Assembly: GCA_025356915.1 (NCBI GenBank)
Contig: JANXQG010000323.1
Coordinates: 1-10,162 of the forward strand
DNA: 10,162 nt
Source of the DNA: Planctomycetota bacterium
GTDB lineage: Bacteria; Planctomycetota; Planctomycetia; Pirellulales; Thermoguttaceae
Direction: 5' to 3'
Below, one piece after another: positions 1-5,728 of the stretch (position 1 is the first letter of the stretch; each line of letters opens with the position of its first letter). A model generated the notes under the pieces. It worked only from the letters and a program-made list of their open reading frames with translations, ran no database searches and had not been told where the DNA came from. Both the position numbers and the translations under genes were made by a program.

Positions 1-319
1 CGGGTCCGGCCAGACAGGCGTAGACACGGACGGGGCCGTTGTAGTCGTTGAGCCTGCTGGGGCCATCGTCGCCTACCGTCTGGTCGAAAGCCTCACGAGC
101 CATGGACTCGGTGTCGAAGTGGACGAAGACCGTTTCACCAGACAGGAGGTCCTCGAAGAGGAAGTTGTCCTTGACGACCCAGGGGGCAGCCAGAGCCAGC
201 CCCTTTCGCTTATTACGACGACCGTCGTTGTCTCCCTTGCTGCTGATCAGCAGACCCCAGCAACGGCGCCCACGGCAGTACCATTCGAGAAGATCGAAGT
301 TGTTGATTTGATTCATCAT
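1..319 (-). CDS. Unknown phage protein, C-terminus cut by window edge
   Basis: The frame opens with two consecutive ATG codons (319 and 316) and stays open to base 1, giving 106 visible residues with the 3' end missing. The first ATG is favoured because GAGGA lies 7 bases upstream of it. It starts one base after the stop of the preceding gene (TGA-C-ATG), which suggests cotranscription. Visible features are an N-terminal NNFDLLEWYCRGRRCWGLLI stretch with two cysteines, a segment containing VKDNFLFEDLL, and a segment containing VFVHFDTESMAREAF, which looks like an alternating strand/helix fold. I do not recognise a family and propose no function. The even, non-repetitive composition and good ribosome site make it a credible gene. 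Confidence 0.7.
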   Translation of the reverse strand, partial: MMNQINNFDLLEWYCRGRRCWGLLISSKGDNDGRRNKRKGLALAAPWVVKDNFLFEDLLSGETVFVHFDTESMAREAFDQTVGDDGPSRLNDYNGPVRVYACLAGP

Positions 320-320
320 G

Positions 321-572
321 TCAGTATCCTCGTCCTTTACCATACCAACCAGCGCTGGCGTGCACCTGACCGTCATTATGGAGGCGGTTGTGGGCCGTCA
401 CTTCGACCCTCTTTTTTGGCTCGTGCTTCAGGGCCTTTACGGCGTTCCTATTGCGGATGTAGGCGTTACGACCACACCATCCCCGACCATCGCAGGTCCT
501 GCATTTGAACATCAGAGAGGTCCCGTTGTCCAGGTTGGGCGTTCGCTCCCAGTTGTGTTGGCATGCTTCCAT
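321..572 (-). CDS. Small zinc-finger-like protein, 83 aa
   Basis: The protein starts MEACQHNWER and carries C4, H6 and a C24-x-x-C27 pair, then C33. This C-x-H ... CxxC arrangement is typical of the small treble-clef or zinc-ribbon proteins common in large phages. The second half is basic (RNRNAVKALKHEPKKRVEV), which would suit nucleic-acid binding, but that is inference. The frame extends upstream to a TTG at 653. I chose the ATG at 572 because AGG lies about 8 bases upstream and the earlier residues look non-coding. Its stop is followed one base later by the start of the next gene. The function is unknown. Confidence 0.6.
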   Translation of the reverse strand: MEACQHNWERTPNLDNGTSLMFKCRTCDGRGWCGRNAYIRNRNAVKALKHEPKKRVEVTAHNRLHNDGQVHASAGWYGKGRGY

Positions 573-603
573 ACGCGTAACCTGCGGCTTGGTTCCACTG
601 GTG

Positions 604-699
604 TCAAGTGGCGTATTTACCAACGGCACACCCATTCTCGCTGGGCTGGGCAAGTACCCGGATCACCGCAATGGTGTCGGATTCTTCCAGAAGCGTCAT
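604..699 (-). CDS. Possible micro-ORF, 31 aa
   Basis: This is an open frame in the 180-base stretch between the Nudix gene and the 83-aa gene. It reads MTLLEESDTIAVIRVLAQPS and continues for 11 residues, with a plausible amphipathic composition. An in-frame GTG at 732 would lengthen it to 42 residues. GAGG sits directly against the ATG, too close for a normal ribosome site, and the GTG has no clear site. A competing 30-codon frame (GTG at about 709) overlaps it. It may be a real micro-protein or just leader sequence. Confidence 0.25.
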   Translation of the reverse strand: MTLLEESDTIAVIRVLAQPSENGCAVGKYAT

Positions 700-751
700 C
701 CTCAGGCACGTACTGGAGAAGAAGAGTGTCACATGGGCTCGGCACGTGTCT

Positions 752-1576
752 TCACAGGACCACCGACCCCTTCGGTAGCAGGAGCTTGTGGGTCACCCTA
801 TGCTTCCGCGGTCCCGGTACCTGGTAGGCAATCGACTGAATGCGTCCACGGTCGATCAATTCGTCCACCAGCGTTGCTAGCTCACCGTGTGGGTGTACCT
901 TCTGCCCTACTTGTAGGGCAACGTCCACCAGACGGCAGCCCTTGGCTTCGTTGATGCAATCTTCTACTTCCTTGAGGATCTGCCGGCGCTCCCCACGTAG
1001 GGCCTGCTCGACGTTACGGTTGTACTGCCCCCAGGGGGGCCCGTAGAGGCCCTCCCATGGTGTCCATCGTACTTCCGTGCGCGCCTCTCCTGACCAATCG
1101 TAGACCAAGTAGGCGTCCACGTTCCAGCCATCGGCATTCACGTCTCTGTAGAGGTGCTGTACCTGGTCGACCCGGGCGGCAATGCCCGTCTCCTCTCGCA
1201 GCCCACGAATGGCTGCATCCTTGGGGGCCTCGTAGTACGTGCACTTGCCACCGGGCAGGCCGAACCTCGTGGGGTCGTCCTTGCGGGCGATCGACAAGAC
1301 GTGGCCCGCTTCGTTGATCAGTACCACTACAGCGGCACGGCGGCCGTCACCTTCGACCATGTGCGCACCGTTCGCACAGTCCTTGAACGTGGCGAGGCAA
1401 TGTGCCATAGCGCGTTGGTGAACCTGTGCATTGAGGTCTACGGTCCACGCCATGTTGTACCCGTCTTCTTGACCGATGAAGGCCAAGCCTACCTTCCCGT
1501 CGTCGGGGGTCCAACGTCTTCCCGTCCAGCGTTGCACTTGTTTTGCGCCCGGAGGCGGCCGTCCCATTCGTTTCAT
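752..1576 (-). CDS. Nudix hydrolase with N- and C-terminal extensions
   Basis: The 274-residue protein has a Nudix domain at about residues 78-200. The signature runs from G110 to I132: LPGGK at 107-111, E116, R124, then GLREETGI at 125-132. The spacing fits Gx5Ex7REUxEExGU except that the Glu after R124 is Gly. The metal-binding E128-E129 pair is kept. Nudix enzymes cleave nucleoside diphosphates linked to another group, with Mg2+; the substrate cannot be read from the sequence. A strand containing AAVVVLINEAGHVL precedes the box, as is usual. The first 75 residues and the last 70 (helices such as GELATLVDELIDRGRIQ, then KLLLPKG) are not part of the core fold; the tail could be a winged-helix-like unit. 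The ATG overlaps the upstream stop (ATGA), with GAGAGGG just upstream. Confidence 0.88.
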   Translation of the reverse strand: MKRMGRPPPGAKQVQRWTGRRWTPDDGKVGLAFIGQEDGYNMAWTVDLNAQVHQRAMAHCLATFKDCANGAHMVEGDGRRAAVVVLINEAGHVLSIARKDDPTRFGLPGGKCTYYEAPKDAAIRGLREETGIAARVDQVQHLYRDVNADGWNVDAYLVYDWSGEARTEVRWTPWEGLYGPPWGQYNRNVEQALRGERRQILKEVEDCINEAKGCRLVDVALQVGQKVHPHGELATLVDELIDRGRIQSIAYQVPGPRKHRVTHKLLLPKGSVVL

Positions 1577-1800
1577 CGTCCCTCTCGTTCTGCCAGGGTG
1601 GCAAGTATGAGTAGTCGTACAGCGGCGTCGTAGGAACCGGTACCCACCACGGTGGGCGTCCAGTTCTTCAGGCGTAGGTGTAGAAAGTTCACCAGTCGTG
1701 TCTGTTCCCCGTCGGACACGGCATCGACGGTGCCATGGAGTATCTCGCAGACTTCCTGAATGCCACGTTCGTAGCGAACGTAGGCCCCGGTGACCTGCAC
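1573..1800 (-). CDS. Unknown protein, 75 aa, GTG start inside cREC gene
   Basis: The frame runs from a GTG at 1800 to a TGA at 1573 and overlaps the Nudix ATG by four bases. It looks coding: helical stretches such as RYERGIQEVCEIL, VNFLHLRLKNW and YDAAVRLLILATLAEREGR, with codons typical of the neighbours. The first 112 bases overlap the 3' end of the cREC gene in another frame. No ATG exists in this frame and no strong ribosome site precedes the GTG. The frame is open further upstream, so it might instead be the continuation of the cREC protein after a frameshift. No family recognised. Confidence 0.6.
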   Translation of the reverse strand: MQVTGAYVRYERGIQEVCEILHGTVDAVSDGEQTRLVNFLHLRLKNWTPTVVGTGSYDAAVRLLILATLAEREGR

Positions 1801-2126
1801 GTGATCGTTGGTTCTCTCAGCGCCCAGAACCGATTCGCGCTTGTCATGGCCCTCTCGATGTTGGCCCGTCCGACCGGATTGGCCGAATGGATCGCATAAT
1901 GCGTCGGGACCTGCAACCCCAGGAAGGCACGTTTCTCGATGAAACGCGCGACCGTGTAACCGCTCGGCCCCGGGCCCAGGTCGTGGTCGAAATCGACGTG
2001 GCTAACGCGGTAGTTGCGAAGGAGTCGGCAGGCCTGCAACGCTGATCGGACGCCCAAGTAGCCCGGTGGCGGGTGCCGGTCCGGGGTTTCGGGGTCATCG
2101 ATTTGGTCGTCCAGCCAGAGTTTCAT
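1689..2126 (-). CDS. cREC-type cyclic-phosphate-processing receiver-domain protein
   Basis: The 145-residue frame starts MKLWLDDQIDDPETP, then has VSHVDFDHDLG, SGYTVARFIEK and HYAIHSANPVGRANIERAM. The WLDD, DHDLG and HSANPVGR blocks in this order match, from memory, the cyclic-phosphate-processing receiver (cREC) family. These are receiver-fold proteins predicted to act on cyclic phosphates, such as RNA 2',3'-cyclic ends, rather than to signal by phosphorelay. The recognisable domain ends near residue 100. The last 45 or so residues turn rich in R, S, P and T and overlap a better-looking frame, so the true C-terminus may be shorter or frameshifted. The ATG follows the upstream stop after three bases (TGA-ACG-ATG), with GGTGAGATG ahead as a modest ribosome site. 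Confidence 0.75.
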   Translation of the reverse strand: MKLWLDDQIDDPETPDRHPPPGYLGVRSALQACRLLRNYRVSHVDFDHDLGPGPSGYTVARFIEKRAFLGLQVPTHYAIHSANPVGRANIERAMTSANRFWALREPTITCRSPGPTFATNVAFRKSARYSMAPSMPCPTGNRHDW

Positions 2127-2129
2127 CGT

Positions 2130-2345
2130 TCATCTCACCACTTCGAGGATCTTGATAGGCAGGTTGTCGGGGTTGGCGACGTACCAGTGACCGCCCGCGT
2201 ACATTTGCCAGTCGTTGACGCCGGCACTTTGGTAGTGGTACAGGCGCCCGTGCGGCTCCGCGGCATCCAAGGCATCAAAAGCCATGTGGACGTCCGAGAA
2301 CGTGCAAACCTTGCCATCACCAGGGTTGAGAATGTAGATGTTCAT
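2130..2345 (-). CDS. Unknown small protein, 71 aa
   Basis: The protein begins MNIYILNPGDGKVCTFSDV and contains AFDALDAAEPHGRLYHYQ and DWQMYAGGHWYVANPDNLP. It is aromatic-rich, with probable strands and no membrane segment. Its ATG overlaps the stop of the upstream gene (ATGA), which suggests translational coupling, because no good ribosome site is visible. The cREC gene follows after three bases. I do not recognise the family. Confidence 0.65.
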   Translation of the reverse strand: MNIYILNPGDGKVCTFSDVHMAFDALDAAEPHGRLYHYQSAGVNDWQMYAGGHWYVANPDNLPIKILEVVR

Positions 2346-2533
2346 AGCGGCATTCTAGGGTTCTGCATGTCCGCGTGGCCTTCCAGCCAGACAACTTCGT
2401 CCTTCTCGACAAGTGTGCCACTATTGGCGTCCCAATCGTAGGGAGCCCAAAAGATGTGATCCATCGGAAACCAAGTCCCGCGAAGTAATCCTTGACAGGT
2501 CGTGAACAACTGAAAGTGTTTCTTTTTACTCAC
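2342..2533 (-). CDS. Unknown small protein, 63 aa, GTG start set by AGGAGG
   Basis: A perfect AGGAGG at 2540-2545 lies 6 bases before a GTG at 2533, giving MSKKKHFQLFTTCQGLL and so on. The in-frame ATG at 2551 lies upstream of that ribosome site and is unlikely to be the start. The protein is rich in aromatic residues (FPMDHIFWAPYDWD) and ends NPRMPL. No family recognised. It is the first minus-strand gene after the HNH insertion, and its stop overlaps the next ATG. Confidence 0.65.
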   Translation of the reverse strand: MSKKKHFQLFTTCQGLLRGTWFPMDHIFWAPYDWDANSGTLVEKDEVVWLEGHADMQNPRMPL

Positions 2534-2539
2534 CAGCAC

Positions 2540-2545
2540 CCTCCT
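2540..2545 (-). promoter_or_regulatory. Consensus ribosome-binding site AGGAGG
   Basis: AGGAGG on the minus strand, 6 bases ahead of the GTG at 2533. It is the strongest Shine-Dalgarno match I see in the window and decides the start of the 63-aa gene. Confidence 0.7.
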
Positions 2546-2551
2546 CGGCAT

Positions 2552-2608
2552 CGCAGAGTTTCATAGCTTCAGCCTGTGTACGCTAAAAGACGCTGTCAAG
2601 ACCTTGGC
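2552..2608 (-). pseudogene. Possible 3' remnant of an interrupted gene
   Basis: After an in-frame TAG, the minus strand reads RTQAEAMKLCDAEEGAGE and then TAA, the TAA overlapping the GTG of the 63-aa gene. The composition resembles the tail of a real protein, but it has no room for a start apart from an internal ATG (12 codons). It lies just behind the HNH gene, as expected if the endonuclease gene replaced or cut an older gene. It could equally be a chance frame. Confidence 0.25.
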
Positions 2609-2622
2609 TGTAGTTTGCAGCG

Positions 2623-3177
2623 ATGGCGCAGAAGCATCGCAAACCCCGAAGACCAGACGGGAAACGGATGAATTGCCACGACGGCATAAAACGTGACGCC
2701 GAAGGCCGTCGGTTGTGCCGTTGGTGCGATCAGCCCGTCCCGCCGCCCAAGATGACGTTTTGTAGCGCTGATTGCATCCATGAGTGGAAGCTGCGATCCC
2801 AGACGTCATATCTTCGAACATTTGTTGAGGAACGCGATAAGGGCATTTGTGCACTATGTGGCATCGACACGTTTGAACTCCAGCGACATCTTCGAGGCAT
2901 GTACAAGACTGTCGTCGGGTTTGATGGGCGTGCCTGGTACCGGTCCAAGACCGTGTGGCCCCTCAGTTTCGGTCCCGTGGTCCTGGAAGCCCGAAGGTTC
3001 CGCTTGAGTGTCCCGCAGCTGTTTCGCCTCTTGGAGCGCCGACACCCCTACGATATCGACCATACGGTACCCCTGATTGAAAGTGGGGGGCACGGATTGG
3101 ACAACGTGCGCACATTGTGCGTAGGCTGCCATGCCGAAGAGACCAAGAAACTTGCGGGACGCCGTGCCTGTAGGTGA
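2623..3177 (+). CDS. HNH endonuclease with N-terminal zinc finger
   Basis: The 184-residue protein has a basic N-terminus, a first zinc knuckle (C32-x2-C35 ... C47-x3-C51) and a second Cys set C76-x2-C79 paired with C166-x2-C169. The HNH core is D146-H147 (DIDHTVPL), N161 (GLDNVRTLC) and H170 (CVGCHAEE). HNH proteins of this type cut DNA with a divalent metal, and in phages many act as free-standing homing endonucleases. It is the only plus-strand gene here. It lies head-to-head with the 63-aa gene and converges on the membrane-protein gene with 22 bases between, which fits a mobile insertion. No strong ribosome site precedes the ATG at 2623; the ATG at 2668 (residue 16) has GGGA ahead and is an alternative start. 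Confidence 0.88.
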   Translation: MAQKHRKPRRPDGKRMNCHDGIKRDAEGRRLCRWCDQPVPPPKMTFCSADCIHEWKLRSQTSYLRTFVEERDKGICALCGIDTFELQRHLRGMYKTVVGFDGRAWYRSKTVWPLSFGPVVLEARRFRLSVPQLFRLLERRHPYDIDHTVPLIESGGHGLDNVRTLCVGCHAEETKKLAGRRACR

Positions 3178-3199
3178 CGGACTGCACTCCGTTGATTGT

Positions 3200-3550
3200 T
3201 CAACCAAGAAAGTGAAGTAGCCACGATAGACCGAGGAACAGCGCCGGCAATCCGGCGTTTTGCGTCAACAGGTCTTCTGTAGTCAACGACTTCCCGCCTC
3301 GCGGGACCAGCATCTCCACCATGAGCAAGAGGAAGAAACGCACGGTCAATGCGATCCCAGACGCCTGCACCAACGACGGTACCGGAAGCCCTAGGGCGGC
3401 CAAGTACCACTGGAAAGTGGTACGGATGATCATGCCCATCAACAGGACACCAAGCGGGAATAGTCCAACGTAGGCCAGATCATGACCTCGTGTGTCTACG
3501 CCGGCCTTTGGGTGCACGGACTTACTGAATGTCTGCGATTCTTCGTCCAT
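3200..3550 (-). CDS. Small integral membrane protein, 116 aa
   Basis: From MDEESQTFSKS there is a polar N-terminus of about 25 residues. Three hydrophobic spans follow: YVGLFPLGVLLMGMII, a span containing SGIALTVRFFLLLMVEML, and a C-terminal LPALFLGLSWLLHFLG ending at the stop. I chose the ATG at 3550 because AGGGG lies 7 bases upstream. Longer forms from a TTG at 3619 (GAGGA 5 bases upstream) or an ATG at 3610 are possible and would overlap or nearly abut the preceding gene. Three-span membrane proteins of this size in phages can be holins or inner-membrane modulators. No lysis gene is adjacent, so I make no functional claim. Confidence 0.65.
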   Translation of the reverse strand: MDEESQTFSKSVHPKAGVDTRGHDLAYVGLFPLGVLLMGMIIRTTFQWYLAALGLPVPSLVQASGIALTVRFFLLLMVEMLVPRGGKSLTTEDLLTQNAGLPALFLGLSWLLHFLG

Positions 3551-3596
3551 GACTCTACCCCTGGCTGCCAACCACTGGTCCGGTTGAGTCCCTACA

Positions 3597-3974
3597 TCAC
3601 GAAGGTCCATGTGATTCAATGTCGTCCTCGGGGATGTGTCGACGGCAAAGCTCCTCCACCGGAAGGGCCGTTACCTCATCTCCGAATACGCCGTAGTCGA
3701 ACACGATAGTCGAGATCGTGCCTTCGTCACGCAGCCGACGGGCCAGCTGCACCAAGCGGGATTCGGTTGGGATTTCGAAGATGTCGTCCTCCGCACCCAG
3801 CGCGTTGCGCTTCATGAAGCGCAAAGCCTCCTCCCTACCCGTGAACAACAACCCTAGGTAGACGCCATCGTCTACGTCGAGGTAGGTTCCGATTTCGTTG
3901 CTTGTCCCCTGCGTCTGGACCTTAGCCCTGACGGTGTAGACGGGATACTTGAGGATCTTGGTCTCGATTGTCAT
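3597..3974 (-). CDS. Unknown protein, 125 aa
   Basis: The protein begins MTIETKILKYPVYTVRAK and contains GTYLDVDDGVYLGLLFTG, a helix TESRLVQLARRLRDEGTIS and an acidic tail. It looks like a soluble alpha/beta protein without Cys motifs. The ribosome site AGAGG lies 5 bases before the ATG. It follows the zinc-protein gene after 8 bases and precedes the membrane-protein gene. Not assigned to a family. Confidence 0.7.
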   Translation of the reverse strand: MTIETKILKYPVYTVRAKVQTQGTSNEIGTYLDVDDGVYLGLLFTGREEALRFMKRNALGAEDDIFEIPTESRLVQLARRLRDEGTISTIVFDYGVFGDEVTALPVEELCRRHIPEDDIESHGPS

Positions 3975-3982
3975 GATGACCT

Positions 3983-4489
3983 CTATTTACTGTCCCTTCC
4001 GGACTTCTTTGACTTTTTCGCTCCCCGTGGCTTCCGCACTTTGGACTTCTTTCGTGGCTTCTGCTCTACAGACAGCGTCAACAGGGCGTCCATCTGACGT
4101 ACCAGTTTCTCATTGATGAAGGCCAACTCCGAAAACATCTGGTGTAGCCGCCCGATTTCCACCTCCACGCGAAACACAGCGTCGCGCAGGCAAAAGGGGC
4201 AGGTCTCGCTATGATACATCTGCTTGCACGTTGTGCACAAGATTAGTTTCGTCATTTGGACATCCGTCTTGGGCCACCAGGAGGGAAACGTTGGTGGGAA
4301 TGCAGGGTTTAACCAGACATGTGGAAACAGCGGTGGATTACTTGGCTGTGGTGAGGGGTTCATCGGGAATGTATCGCCCGGCGGCACCCACGGGTCCACT
4401 GGGAACGTGGACCCGGGATCGAACGCGGGACCGAACGTTGGACCGTGCCAAGAGTGCGGATAGTGGATGATGCTGTTGCTGCTGTTCAT
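3983..4489 (-). CDS. Pro/Trp-rich protein with zinc knuckle and Lys-rich tail
   Basis: The 168-residue protein has three parts. Residues 11-73 are a low-complexity region with about 20 prolines and repeated F-P and W-P units, including a near-duplicate pair DPGSTFPVDP / PPGDTFPMNP. Residues 85-100 hold C85-x2-C88-x8-C97-x2-C100, a probable zinc ribbon, followed by a helical segment to about 140. Residues 145-168 are almost all K, R, S and G. The pattern suggests a disordered adaptor with a metal knuckle and a nucleic-acid-binding tail; this is inference. The ATG overlaps the deformylase stop (ATGA), with GAGGG 7 bases upstream. A shorter form from the ATG at residue 79 would begin just before the zinc knuckle. 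Confidence 0.75.
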   Translation of the reverse strand: MNSSNSIIHYPHSWHGPTFGPAFDPGSTFPVDPWVPPGDTFPMNPSPQPSNPPLFPHVWLNPAFPPTFPSWWPKTDVQMTKLILCTTCKQMYHSETCPFCLRDAVFRVEVEIGRLHQMFSELAFINEKLVRQMDALLTLSVEQKPRKKSKVRKPRGAKKSKKSGRDSK

Positions 4490-4977
4490 CGTCGTGCCCT
4501 CATGTATGCCTTCAAGAATAACCTACGTTGCAGCTTCCCCATGCGGTCCAACATCGTGATGCCGTCGAGATGCTTAATTTCGTGGAACGCGCATCGGGCG
4601 AACAGGTCGTATAGGAAAAACTCCTTGGTGCGGCCCAGTAGGTCGGTGCTTCCCAGAACCACGCGACTCGGCGCTTCCAGATATTCAGGCTGCACACCTG
4701 GGAACGACAAACAGCCCTCCTGCGCCAGTTTGGGCTCATCAGCATGCAGAAGCCGCGGGTTGATGTGCTCCCAAGGTTCCCCGTTCATAGACTTCATGAC
4801 GAAGACCCTACGGTCCCAGCCGACCTGTGTGGCCGCGAGTCCCACCGCTTCGTTCGCCTTGACGATTGCAATCATCTCGTCGATGCTGGACTGGAACGCA
4901 GCGGTGCCGCGCTCCTCGTCGGTAACCGGTTTAGCGGTCAGTGAGAGCAACGGGTTGGGCCACGTTAAGACTTGCAT
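4486..4977 (-). CDS. def: Peptide deformylase
   Basis: Peptide deformylase removes the formyl group from the N-terminal methionine of new proteins, using a metal held by one Cys and two His. All three family motifs are visible: AVGLAATQ (residues 44-51, normally GxGxAAxQ), EGCLS (87-91, metal ligand C89) and HEIKH (132-136, ligands H132 and H136, catalytic E133). The fourth residue of the last motif is Lys where bacterial enzymes usually have Asp. At 163 residues it is close to normal length, ending in a short helix rather than a long extension. I chose the ATG at 4977 because MQVLTWPNPLL aligns with the usual start; a GTG at 4986 would add three residues. It overlaps the upstream gene by 13 bases. 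Phage deformylases are known and are thought to support host translation. Confidence 0.92.
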   Translation of the reverse strand: MQVLTWPNPLLSLTAKPVTDEERGTAAFQSSIDEMIAIVKANEAVGLAATQVGWDRRVFVMKSMNGEPWEHINPRLLHADEPKLAQEGCLSFPGVQPEYLEAPSRVVLGSTDLLGRTKEFFLYDLFARCAFHEIKHLDGITMLDRMGKLQRRLFLKAYMRARR

Positions 4978-5489
4978 GGTTCCCACGCTGCTTCAGGATA
5001 TGAGCAGAAACAATAGATGCTCTCCTTACAGGTAGCACAACAGTCGAAGTTCGTGTACGCCTGTATCACGGGTGGTGGATTCTTGCGCCGCTGCATATCG
5101 GGTAGCCGGGTTCCGCAGAACGGACAGAACGTTAGAAGCAAGAAGTCACTGGTGCTTGGAGCCTCCAGGTAGCTGGACGAGAACGATGACCTCCAACTTG
5201 GTTTCTCGTCGTTGCGCACACTCTCGGTATTCCAGTCCAGACCCTGATACGCGAATAGGTACTTCTTCGCAGTATCGCAGCATTGAGGATGCGGCACTTC
5301 GGCAGCCCTCTCTGCATTGCGGAGATTCATCAATGCTTGAATTTCCGGCCTGTCGCGATACTCGTCTTTCCTAAGAGCTTCCAGGATCGTTGGCTTTTTC
5401 GTCATGTCAGGCAGCTGTGCGTGCCGCGTGTCCACGTCTGCCCCACATTCCTTTGCCGTCTTGCCGTGATGGCATTTTGCATCGCTCAT
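4965..5489 (-). CDS. Cys-rich zinc-ribbon-like protein, 174 aa
   Basis: Cysteines occur in clusters: C6 and C15 (CHHGKTAKECG), C70-C71, C122-x2-C125 (FCPFCGTRLP), then C150, C151, C154, C160 and C162, and C172 near the end. FCPFCGTRLP is the typical knuckle of phage zinc-ribbon proteins and may pair with C70-C71. The last cluster could form a second metal site. Residues 33-65 are charged and helical. The ATG overlaps the upstream stop (ATGA), with GGAGG 5 bases upstream. The function is unknown; metal binding is inferred from cysteine spacing. Confidence 0.75.
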   Translation of the reverse strand: MSDAKCHHGKTAKECGADVDTRHAQLPDMTKKPTILEALRKDEYRDRPEIQALMNLRNAERAAEVPHPQCCDTAKKYLFAYQGLDWNTESVRNDEKPSWRSSFSSSYLEAPSTSDFLLLTFCPFCGTRLPDMQRRKNPPPVIQAYTNFDCCATCKESIYCFCSYPEAAWEPCKS

Positions 5490-5725
5490 CGCATCCTCCA
5501 GCGCTGTCGTCCCTCAGAGCACCGGTGAGTGTCGGGCTCCGTCCCGTGTTTCTCCAGCCCCTGGCGGATCCCGAAGTCATGGTAGGCGCAAATGCCGCAC
5601 TTCCCGGGGAACGCGTCTTCGAATTCCTCGATCATTCGGTCTGCCTTCATGACCAGCAGCGCACGTACGCCCCGGTACGTGACCGCAAGTCCCAAGAGGA
5701 CCAGTAGGATTTGTATGACCAGCAT
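5486..5725 (-). CDS. Membrane-anchored Cys/His protein, 79 aa
   Basis: An N-terminal hydrophobic span (MLVIQILLVLLGLAV) is followed by a basic loop, an acidic helix (ADRMIEEFEDAF) and a probable metal site C43-x2-C46-x2-H49 with H67 and C69. This suggests a single-span protein with a cytoplasmic zinc knuckle. It starts just after the gyrB-like gene (stop TGA, three bases, ATG), with GGAGG 8 bases upstream, and shares ATGA with the next gene. No known function. Confidence 0.72.
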   Translation of the reverse strand: MLVIQILLVLLGLAVTYRGVRALLVMKADRMIEEFEDAFPGKCGICAYHDFGIRQGLEKHGTEPDTHRCSEGRQRWRMR

Positions 5726-5728
5726 TCG

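Noticed and set aside
318..827. 169-residue plus-strand open frame
   Set aside because: It runs across two minus-strand genes and the gap, has no motif, and would be the only other plus-strand gene without support.
1154..1633. 159-residue plus-strand open frame
   Set aside because: It is antisense to the Nudix gene, which has a clear signature and a ribosome site; this frame has no recognisable motif.
2492..2520. TTGACA on the plus strand as a promoter for the HNH gene
   Set aside because: It lies inside the 63-aa gene and the bases 16-18 downstream do not resemble a -10 element.
3177..3192. Hairpin ACGGA-CTGCAC-TCCGT between the HNH and membrane-protein genes as a bidirectional terminator
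   Set aside because: The stem is only 5 base pairs and no T-run follows on either strand, so it may be chance.
4445..5035. 196-residue plus-strand open frame
   Set aside because: It lies antisense to peptide deformylase and its composition is rich in S, R and C, as expected of a shadow frame.
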